Position numbers and translations under genes: made by a program. Under the pieces are notes generated by a model, which saw only the letters and a list, made by a program, of their open reading frames with translations, was not told the origin of the DNA and did not search any database. A DNA stretch of 12,447 nt from JBBRMQ01 sp038230775 (GTDB taxonomy: Bacteria; Acidobacteriota; Thermoanaerobaculia; Gp7-AA8): the NCBI GenBank assembly GCA_038230775.1, contig JBBRMQ010000122.1, forward strand, positions 1 through 12,447, written 5' to 3'. Shown in pieces: positions 5,601 through 11,511 of the stretch; position 1 is the stretch's first letter; each line of letters opens with the position of its first letter.

Positions 5601-6853
5601 CCCCATCGTCCGCCGCGGGAGCTGTTGCGATCGAAGCCGGTGAGCTGACGATCGGCGGCGGATTGCTCGCGCTCGTCCGTCCGACGCTCGATCTTCTCGA
5701 GCCGGGCGGCGTTCTCGCGGTGCTGTCTCGCAGCACGGCAGTGCGCGAGGATCTCCCCTCCTGGTGCCGGGCGGAACGCCACGAATACCTCGGCCGCGAG
5801 GAAGTCGCTGAAGGAATGGACCGCCATCTCATCGCGCGTGGAACATTTTCTGTTCCGCAGGGCACGCGCGAGGGATCGCTCTCGATCGACGGACGCGATG
5901 GACGTCCCAGCAGCGCGGCGATGCTGACCGCGGTGCCGATGCCGGCGCGCGCATCCGTCGAAACCGGCTTCGCGCCGCGTGGATCGCGCGTCGAGCCCGG
6001 CGGGCCGGCGTATCCGTTCGCCCTGAACGAACGCGATCGCGTCGCGCCGCCGGATGTCGCGCGTCTTTACGATCAGGCTGTCGCCTCGCAGTGGGACGCG
6101 AATCGAGACATTCCATGGAACACCGTCGGCAAGCTCGCACCGCCGCTGGAACATGCGATCGGTCAGATCATGACGTTCCTCGCGGAGAACGAATTGTCCG
6201 CGCTCTATCTGCCGTCGCGTTTCATCTCGCTGATCCACCCGGCGTTCGCGGAAGTAGCGATGTTCCTCGCATCCCAACTGGCCGACGAAGCGCGACACAT
6301 CGATGTTTTCCTGAAGCGTGCCCGCGTCGGCGGAGGCGGGCTCGGAGTCTCCTCCGTGACGACGTCGCGATCACTGCTCTCGCTGCTCGAAACGCGCGAC
6401 TTCACCGAGGCGGCGTTTCTGTTGTCCGTGCTGGGGGAAGGGACGTTCCTCGATCTCCTCTCTTTCATCGAGACGTGGGCTCCCGATGAAGCGACGGCGG
6501 AGTTGACGCGTCGCGCGCGCGCCGACGAATCGCGGCACGTCCACTTCGGACTCTCGCACGTGCGGTGGGGATTGCAGCACGACCCCGCGCTGTACGGTCA
6601 GCTCGAAGCCAGTGTGCGCCGGCGCGCGGCAACGCTCGCCGGCGTTGGCGGCGTTCCCGCTCCGCTGCAGGACGCGCTGACGATTCTCGCTGCCGGCGGC
6701 ACCGAGCCGAAAGCCGTCGCGCGCGGACATGAAGCGTTTCGCGAGCTGCTGGAGACCATGCATCAGAACCGGCTCAAGCGCCTGGAGCACGCGGGCTTCG
6801 ATGCGATTCAGGCGCAGACGATCTCCGCGCTGCATACCCCGAACTTCATGTGA
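5597..6853 (+). CDS. Fusion of a Cys-less TusA-like domain and a ferritin-like diiron domain
   Basis: A 418-residue protein starting at the ATG overlapping the previous stop (ATGA). Residues about 12-82 look like the TusA/SirA sulfur-carrier fold: GGGLLALVRPTLDLLEPGGV, then AVREDLPSWCRAERHEYLG. The 'CPxP' cysteine is absent; that loop reads GGGLLALVRP, and only C57 is present. After a Pro/Gly-rich linker (about 85-150), residues about 155-325 carry two half-sites of a carboxylate-bridged diiron centre. One is E199 with D230-E231-A-R-H234 (E-x30-DEARH) and the other is E281 with D310-E311-S-R-H314 (E-x28-DESRH). That matches the EX28-37DEXXH pattern of AurF-like N-oxygenases and related ferritin-like oxygenases. 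The function is unknown; an O2-dependent oxidation with the TusA-like part as docking domain is a guess. A hairpin follows the gene. Confidence 0.8.
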   Translation: MTPSSAAGAVAIEAGELTIGGGLLALVRPTLDLLEPGGVLAVLSRSTAVREDLPSWCRAERHEYLGREEVAEGMDRHLIARGTFSVPQGTREGSLSIDGRDGRPSSAAMLTAVPMPARASVETGFAPRGSRVEPGGPAYPFALNERDRVAPPDVARLYDQAVASQWDANRDIPWNTVGKLAPPLEHAIGQIMTFLAENELSALYLPSRFISLIHPAFAEVAMFLASQLADEARHIDVFLKRARVGGGGLGVSSVTTSRSLLSLLETRDFTEAAFLLSVLGEGTFLDLLSFIETWAPDEATAELTRRARADESRHVHFGLSHVRWGLQHDPALYGQLEASVRRRAATLAGVGGVPAPLQDALTILAAGGTEPKAVARGHEAFRELLETMHQNRLKRLEHAGFDAIQAQTISALHTPNFM

Positions 6854-6854
6854 G

Positions 6855-6885
6855 TGAAGTTCTGGGGCGGCGTCTCAGAACTTCA
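6855..6885 (+). terminator. Hairpin after the diiron gene, possible terminator
   Basis: TGAAGTTCTG (6855-6864) pairs perfectly over 10 bp with CAGAACTTCA (6876-6885), two bases after the TGA stop. No U-run follows, so intrinsic termination is uncertain. The last codons of the gene carry another GAACTTCA (6841-6848) that can pair with the same left arm, giving an alternative structure. Confidence 0.5.
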
Positions 6886-6959
6886 GGTGCTCCGACGACG
6901 CGTCTGCGTCGGGTGAGAGCAAGCCCCGCGCCGGTGCGATAGAGTGTGACGAACCCGTC

Positions 6960-8492
6960 ATGATTTTCCGTTCACCGGAGCAGCCGCTCGCGATTCCCCA
7001 CATCGCGCTGACGCCATTTCTGCTCGAGAGCGCCGAACGCCGCGGCGACAAGCCTGCTGTGGTTGATGCGGCCACGGGAACGATCCTGACCTATGGCGGA
7101 TGGGCCGATTCGGTGCGCCGCGTCGCGTCGGGACTCGCGCAACGCGGCCTTCGCAAAGGCGACGTCTTCGCGATCTACAGCCCGAATCTCCCCGCGTACG
7201 CCATCGCCTTCCACGCCGTCTCGCTGCTGGGCGGCATCGTCACCACGATCAGCCCCGCGTACACCATCGAAGAGCTGAGCCGTCAGCTCGCCGACTCCGG
7301 CGCACGCTTTCTGCTGACGACGAGGGAATGCAAGGAGAAGGCACTCCAGGCGGCTCGCGAGAACAGCCTGCGCGAAGTGTTCGTCTTCGGTGATTCGTTC
7401 GACGCGCTCTTCGCATCCGGCGATGTTCCGGAGGTGGCAATCGATCCGGCCAACGACATCGTCGCACTTCCCTACTCCAGCGGCACGACCGGGATGCCGA
7501 AAGGCGTCATGCTCACGCATCGCAACCTGGTCTCCAACGTCGTGCAGAGCGCGGCGGTCATCAACGTCAAGGAAAGCGACACCGTCCTCGCAGTGCTCCC
7601 GTTCTTTCACATCTACGGGATGAACGTGATCATGAATACCGGCCTGCACGTCGGCGCGACCATCGTGACGATGCCGCGCTTCGACCTCCGCGACTGCCTG
7701 CAGGCGATCGAGCGCCATCGCATCACCTACGGCTTCGTCGTTCCGCCGATCATGCTGGCGCTGGCGAAGAGCCCGATCGTCGACGAGTACGATCTGCGCG
7801 CGCTCCGCATTCTCTTCTCCGGCGCCGCGCCTCTCAGCGAACACATCGCGGAGACCGCGAGCAAACGGTTGGGATGCACGATCATGCAGGGCTACGGAAT
7901 GACCGAGGCTTCGCCGGCGACTCACGGGTCTCGGTTCGGCGAGAGACGCGGCATCGGGCAGCCGTTTCCAAACACCGAGTCGAAGATCGTCGACGTGGCG
8001 ACGGGCGCCGACCTCGAGTCGGGACGCGAAGGCGAGATCTGCGTTCGCGGACCGCAGGTGATGAAGGGCTACCTCAACAATCCGGAAGCCACCGCCGCGA
8101 TGATCGACTCCGATGGATGGCTGCACACCGGCGACGTCGGGTCCGCGGACGAGAATGGCTACTTCTTCATCGTCGACCGCGTGAAGGAGCTGATCAAGTA
8201 CAAAGGAATGCAGATCGCGCCCGCCGAGCTGGAGGCGGTTCTCCTCGCGCATCCGGCGATCGCCGACGCCGCCGTCGTTCCGTTCACGGACGAGGAAGCC
8301 GGCCAGGTGCCGAAGGCGTACATCGTTCTCAAGGATGTCTCGACGGAGCCGGAAGACATCATGGCGTACGTCGCGGATCGGGTCGCGCGCTACAAACGCG
8401 TTCGTCACGTCGAAGTGATCGATCAGATTCCGCGCTCCCCATCGGGAAAAATTCTGCGGCGTGTTCTCGTGGATCGCGACCGCGCGCGATGA
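6960..8492 (+). CDS. 4-coumarate-CoA ligase-like AMP-forming acyl/aryl-CoA (or -ACP) ligase
   Basis: A 510-residue adenylate-forming enzyme that activates a carboxylic acid as acyl-AMP and passes it to CoA or a carrier-protein thiol. All core motifs are present: P-loop YSSGTTGMPKG (172-182), FFHIYGM (215-221), GYGMTEASP (311-319), HTGD with D392, DRVKELIKYKG (406-416) and the catalytic K497 in PRSPSGKILRR. The N-terminus IFRSPEQPLAIPHIALTPFL matches plant-type 4CL and related bacterial ligases, which supports the ATG at 6960; no good Shine-Dalgarno is seen. It is the first of four plus-strand genes joined by ATGA overlaps. In aryl polyene pathways a ligase of this superfamily loads 4-hydroxybenzoate; the substrate here, aryl or fatty acid, cannot be read from sequence. 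Confidence 0.93.
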   Translation: MIFRSPEQPLAIPHIALTPFLLESAERRGDKPAVVDAATGTILTYGGWADSVRRVASGLAQRGLRKGDVFAIYSPNLPAYAIAFHAVSLLGGIVTTISPAYTIEELSRQLADSGARFLLTTRECKEKALQAARENSLREVFVFGDSFDALFASGDVPEVAIDPANDIVALPYSSGTTGMPKGVMLTHRNLVSNVVQSAAVINVKESDTVLAVLPFFHIYGMNVIMNTGLHVGATIVTMPRFDLRDCLQAIERHRITYGFVVPPIMLALAKSPIVDEYDLRALRILFSGAAPLSEHIAETASKRLGCTIMQGYGMTEASPATHGSRFGERRGIGQPFPNTESKIVDVATGADLESGREGEICVRGPQVMKGYLNNPEATAAMIDSDGWLHTGDVGSADENGYFFIVDRVKELIKYKGMQIAPAELEAVLLAHPAIADAAVVPFTDEEAGQVPKAYIVLKDVSTEPEDIMAYVADRVARYKRVRHVEVIDQIPRSPSGKILRRVLVDRDRAR

Positions 8493-9136
8493 CGTTCCGC
8501 GAACTCGCCCGCCGGACGGCCGACCGCTATTCGGCGACCAGCCGCCTCGCTCGAAACTTCGCTCTCGGCAAATTGACCACGGACCCCGTTTACGAGAGCG
8601 CGCTTGCGCTGCTGCCGGATCGCGGCACCCTGCTCGACATCGGCTGCGGCCAGGGCCTCATGCTCGCGTTGGCCATCGAAGCAGGGAAGCACTTCAATCG
8701 CCTGGTCGGAATCGAAACGCGGCCGCGAATGACTCGCATGGCGCGGGCCGCGGTGGGATCGCGCGCCGAGATTCTCCAGACCGACGTCCGGACCATGAAG
8801 CTCGAACGATGCTCGGCGGTGCTGCTGTTCGATGTGCTGCAGGTGATGTCGCCTCAGGAGCAGGAGAGCCTCATCGAGACGATCGCCCGGGTGCTCGATC
8901 CGGATGGCGTGATTCTGATCCGCGACGGCGATCCGTCGGCGGGGTGGAGGTTCAACCTCGTGCGCCTAGGCAATCAGTTCAAATCCTTTCTCAACGGAAA
9001 CTGGCGTTCCCGCCGTCATTACCGAAGCCGCGATCAGTGGCTGGCGACCTTTCAACGGATGGGACTCACGGCTGAAGTGTGCCCGACGCCGACAAGAAAT
9101 CCATTGGGCAATACGCTGTACAAGGTTCAAAAATGA
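8489..9136 (+). CDS. Class I SAM-dependent methyltransferase
   Basis: A 215-residue Rossmann-fold methyltransferase. Motif I is LLDIGCGQG (48-56), the acidic residue after strand 2 is E76 in VGIET, QTDVRTM (97-103) follows, and VLLFDVLQVM (111-120) corresponds to motif IV. The ATG overlaps the ligase stop (ATGA), so it is coupled to the ligase and to the following dehydratase (again ATGA). Methyltransferases occur in aryl polyene clusters, where the aryl head group carries methyl or O-methyl groups. C- versus O-methylation and the timing (free acid, CoA or ACP ester) are not determined by the sequence. Confidence 0.88.
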   Translation: MTFRELARRTADRYSATSRLARNFALGKLTTDPVYESALALLPDRGTLLDIGCGQGLMLALAIEAGKHFNRLVGIETRPRMTRMARAAVGSRAEILQTDVRTMKLERCSAVLLFDVLQVMSPQEQESLIETIARVLDPDGVILIRDGDPSAGWRFNLVRLGNQFKSFLNGNWRSRRHYRSRDQWLATFQRMGLTAEVCPTPTRNPLGNTLYKVQK

Positions 9137-9393
9137 AAATCCCCGCGGCCAGTCCCTGGTTCGAAGGTCACTTCGACGGCGCGCCGATCCTGCCCGGCAT
9201 CGCGCACATCGCGTTGGCGCTTGGATCTACGAATCGCGTTCTCAAAGGCGTGCGCGACGTTCGATTTCGAAAGCCGATCGGTCCCGGCGCTGAGGTTGAT
9301 GTCGTGCTGACGGTGGAAAAGGACTCGACGCGCTTCGAGATCCGTCAGGGCGATGAGGTGGCGAGCAGCGGCGTGCTCGTCTTCGAACCATGA
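9133..9393 (+). CDS. Small hotdog-fold 3-hydroxyacyl-ACP dehydratase (ApeI/FabZ-like)
   Basis: An 86-residue protein with the hotdog active-site segment WFEGHFDGAPILPGIAHI (9-26), in which H13 aligns with the FabZ catalytic His and PILPG replaces PVFPG. The glutamate expected about 14 residues later on the FabZ central helix is not present (IALALGS). The rest, with RDVRFRKPIGPG (41-52) and V-rich strands, completes one short hotdog. The ATG at 9133 overlaps the methyltransferase stop; a longer frame from 9079 would run into that gene and adds nothing recognisable. It is shorter than FabZ (about 150) and close to ApeI-type subunits. These act with ApeP-type partners to dehydrate 3-hydroxyacyl-ACP, and its neighbour is such a partner. 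Alternatively it is a thioesterase. Confidence 0.8.
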   Translation: MKIPAASPWFEGHFDGAPILPGIAHIALALGSTNRVLKGVRDVRFRKPIGPGAEVDVVLTVEKDSTRFEIRQGDEVASSGVLVFEP

Positions 9394-9788
9394 TTCCGCA
9401 CACCGGGCCGGCGCGCCTTTTCACGAGAGTGGTACGCACGGAATCCGATTTCATCGAGGGAGTCGGCGAGATCCCGGCGATGCATCCCGCCGTCGCCGGC
9501 AATCGCGCTCCCGCATTCCTCGGCATCGAGCTCGGCGCGCAGGCGGCGGCCGCCCTGGGGCGGCGGCCTCTCAGGCCGCCGGTTGATGCCGTGGAGGGCA
9601 TTGGCCATCTCGCGCGGATTCGCGAGGCAACATTTTTTCAGCCCGACTTGCCGGTGTGCACACCATTGCGAGTCACAGCGCGCTTGCAAGGATCCGCCCC
9701 ACCACTGGCGATGTACGAAATCTCGATTTACGCAGATGGCGTCGAATGTGTTCGCGCAACGATTAGCTGTATGGGGCAAGTGCTCTGA
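9390..9788 (+). CDS. Hotdog-fold 3-hydroxyacyl-ACP dehydratase-like protein (ApeP family)
   Basis: A 132-residue protein starting at an ATG that overlaps the previous stop (ATGA). It opens with IPHTGPARLFTRVV (2-15), the ApeP-type 'lPHrgpmlLld.v', and has PAFLGIELGAQAAAAL (41-56) for the 'vgiEymAQaiAA' helix, with E47 as the likely catalytic acid. It ends in a typical last strand, VRATISCMG. Its role would be dehydration during polyene chain growth, paired with the adjacent small hotdog. Residues 58-64 (RRPLRPP) are encoded by a perfect palindrome at 9561-9581 and break an otherwise family-like stretch, so a REP-type insertion in frame is suspected. It is the last gene of the plus-strand set and faces a convergent gene 44 bp away. 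Confidence 0.82.
   Translation: MIPHTGPARLFTRVVRTESDFIEGVGEIPAMHPAVAGNRAPAFLGIELGAQAAAALGRRPLRPPVDAVEGIGHLARIREATFFQPDLPVCTPLRVTARLQGSAPPLAMYEISIYADGVECVRATISCMGQVL
9561..9581. repeat. Short perfect palindrome (REP-like) inside the ApeP-like gene
   Basis: CGGCGGCCT (9561-9569) and AGGCCGCCG (9573-9581) form a 9-bp perfect stem around CTC. It is preceded by CTGGGG, giving the string CTGGGGCGGC, which also occurs at 6863-6872 and, on the minus strand, at one end of repeat copy A (1589-1580). This shared string suggests one family of small palindromic repeats. The assignment is based on three sites in this window only. Confidence 0.6.
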
Positions 9789-9794
9789 CCGGAC

Positions 9795-9814
9795 GGCCAG
9801 CCGGAGGGCTGGCC
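9795..9814. terminator. GC-rich hairpin between convergent operons, possible bidirectional terminator
   Basis: GGCCAGCC (9795-9802) pairs perfectly with GGCTGGCC (9807-9814) around GGAG. It lies 7 bp after the ApeP-like stop and 19 bp from the stop of the convergent acyltransferase gene. There is no T-run on either side, so it may instead be another REP-like palindrome; on the minus strand it reads GGGGC followed by a stem, similar in layout to the 9561 palindrome. Confidence 0.5.
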
Positions 9815-9832
9815 CCACACCTCGCTTACGCG

Positions 9833-10786
9833 TCACGCGCCACTTTGGCGCGAGTGTCCCCACAGTTTTCGAAAACAGAACCATTGGTGCGGTTGCTGGC
9901 GAATCGCCCATTCGATCTCGGCGGCCACGCGATGAATGGCGGCGGCGAGATCCGCCTCACGATCGTCCGTGTGCGCGATCTCGATCGGCGCGCGAACGAC
10001 CCCGCGCAACAGATAGTGGTCTTCGCGATAGTTGAAGACGGGCACCAGCGGCACGCCGGCGGAACGCGCCAGCGCCGCCGGCCCGACCGGAAGGGGCATC
10101 GGCTGTCCAAACAGAGTGGTGAGCACCGTGCGCCCACCAGCGCGCGGTCGATCGGCCTGAAACGCGACGATGTCGCCTTCCTTCAGCGCTTCCGCAAGCT
10201 TGAGCGTCAGGCCCGGATCGTCACCCGCGAAATGCGTGATGCATTGGTCGCTGCCGCGGGCGACCATCTCACGCATCAACTTCTGCGCACGCGGATCGAT
10301 CTCCTTCTCGCGCACGATGTGAATGCGGCGTTTGCCCGCGCTCGCGCCGAACTGCGGCGCGATTTCCCAGAAGCCGACGTGCGCGGTAACGAGAACCACG
10401 CCGCGGCCGGATTCCATCGCACGGTTCCAATGCTCTTCCCCTTCGACGATGAATCGGAATCGCTCGGGCCGCGAGCGGAAGCGATAACGTTCGGCGAGGC
10501 TGGCGGAAAAGGTAACCAACGTGCGATACGCTCGAAGCCATCTCCGAAAAACATTGGCTTTGCCGAGGACTGGCTGGAGGTTGGAGGCAATGGCTCTTCG
10601 TGTCGAGCCGAGAACGAGGAAGAAGAACGTCGAGAAGAACACGACGCTCACGCGCTCGGTCCACTCCGGAAGATGGGAGAACGCCCAGTACGGAAAGCGA
10701 TACCAGAAGACACTCGTAAAGTAGAACCGTCCGAGCAGACGTCGGGTCGTCGAGTTGGCGGCCGGCGCGTGCGGATTGAGCGTCAT
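9833..10786 (-). CDS. LpxL/HtrB-family lipid acyltransferase
   Basis: A 317-residue protein of the lysophospholipid/lipid A acyltransferase family. The catalytic HX4E motif is H136-V-G-F-W-E141 in VLVTAHVGFWEIA. QADRPRAGG (210-218), FGQPMPLPVGPAALA (226-240) and QWFCFRKLW (301-309) follow in the usual order. Residues 17-60 include hydrophobic helices (VSVVFFSTFFFLVLG) that place it at the inner membrane. The ATG at 10786 is chosen because it lies 2 bases after the ketoreductase stop, whereas the longer frame from 10909 lies inside that gene. Such acyltransferases occur in aryl polyene clusters, where the polyene is attached to a lipid; lipid A acylation itself is an alternative, but the operon with a ketoreductase and a chain-length-factor-like protein favours the cluster role. 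Confidence 0.9.
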   Translation of the reverse strand: MTLNPHAPAANSTTRRLLGRFYFTSVFWYRFPYWAFSHLPEWTERVSVVFFSTFFFLVLGSTRRAIASNLQPVLGKANVFRRWLRAYRTLVTFSASLAERYRFRSRPERFRFIVEGEEHWNRAMESGRGVVLVTAHVGFWEIAPQFGASAGKRRIHIVREKEIDPRAQKLMREMVARGSDQCITHFAGDDPGLTLKLAEALKEGDIVAFQADRPRAGGRTVLTTLFGQPMPLPVGPAALARSAGVPLVPVFNYREDHYLLRGVVRAPIEIAHTDDREADLAAAIHRVAAEIEWAIRQQPHQWFCFRKLWGHSRQSGA

Positions 10787-10788
10787 CG

Positions 10789-11511
10789 TCAGGCGGTCGT
10801 TCCGGCGTCGATCACGATTGCCTGTCCAGTGATCGCGGCAGCGCGATCCGAAGCGAGAAAGGCGACGAGCTGCGCCACATCGCCGGACGAGGTGCCCGCC
10901 GGCAGACACTCATGAACGCGAAGCGTCTTGATGACGTCGACGGAAAGAGACGTCGTCATGTCCGTGCTCACGAATCCGGGTAGGACAGCGTTGACGCGGA
11001 TGTTTCGCTTTCCCACTTCGCGAGCCAGCGATCGTGTCATGCCCAGGAGGCCGGCCTTCGATGCGGCGTACGCGGTCTGTCCGGCAACGCCCGCGACGGC
11101 GGACAACGACGACACGTTCACGATGCTCCCTTTGCGGCGGTGCATCATCTTCGGCAGCACGGCACGGCAGCAGCGAAACGCGCCGCCGAGGTTCGTGTCG
11201 AGGACATCATCCCAGTCGCGATCGGGCGTCATCGCCAGCAGCGATTCGCGCCGCACGCCGGCGTTGTTGATCAGCGCTTCGATGGGACCGATTGTTTCCT
11301 CGATGATGGCGGCAAGGCCGTCCGCCGCGCCGCGATCGAGGAGATCGAGCGGAAACGCACGCGCGCGTCGATCGGACGCCGCTTCGATCTCGCGCGCATT
11401 CTCCTCGGCACTTCGAAACGTGAACGCGACGGTCCAGCCGTCCGCGATCAACGCCTCCACGATGGCTCGACCGATGCCGCGGCTTCCTCCCGTCACGAGC
11501 GCAACGCTCAC
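10789..11511 (-). CDS. fabG: 3-oxoacyl-ACP reductase (FabG-type SDR)
   Basis: A 240-residue classical short-chain dehydrogenase. TGGSRGIG (7-14) binds the NADPH diphosphate, NNAG lies at 82-85, and the catalytic tetrad is N108, S135 (NVSS), Y148 and K152 (YAASK). The C-terminus GQAIVIDAGTTA corresponds to the 'GqtlvVdGG' end. The start is GTG at 11511, overlapping the upstream stop as GTGA, with GAGG 7 bases before it; an ATG at 11535 would lie inside the upstream gene and before the natural beta-1 strand. R11 in the loop fits NADPH use. It reduces the 3-oxo group of ACP-bound intermediates. Its placement between a ketosynthase-like gene and an acyltransferase suggests it serves this pathway (ApeQ-like) and not housekeeping fatty-acid synthesis. 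Confidence 0.93.
   Translation of the reverse strand: MSVALVTGGSRGIGRAIVEALIADGWTVAFTFRSAEENAREIEAASDRRARAFPLDLLDRGAADGLAAIIEETIGPIEALINNAGVRRESLLAMTPDRDWDDVLDTNLGGAFRCCRAVLPKMMHRRKGSIVNVSSLSAVAGVAGQTAYAASKAGLLGMTRSLAREVGKRNIRVNAVLPGFVSTDMTTSLSVDVIKTLRVHECLPAGTSSGDVAQLVAFLASDRAAAITGQAIVIDAGTTA

Noticed and set aside
6892..6912. CCGACG/CGTCGG inverted repeat with an inner GACGCGTC before the ligase gene
   Set aside because: A 6-bp GC stem with a 9-base loop is common by chance in GC-rich DNA and is not placed like an operator or terminator.
6938..6946. GATAGAGTG as a -10 box for the AMP ligase gene
   Set aside because: It is a poor match to the consensus and has no -35 partner at 16-18 bases.
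6972..8408. Long minus-strand open frame (478 residues) opposite the AMP ligase
   Set aside because: A His/Arg/Asp-rich shadow with no recognisable domain; the plus strand carries all ligase motifs.
9845..10915. Plus-strand open frame of 356 residues opposite the acyltransferase
   Set aside because: It is antisense to clear LpxL-family motifs and has no domain of its own.
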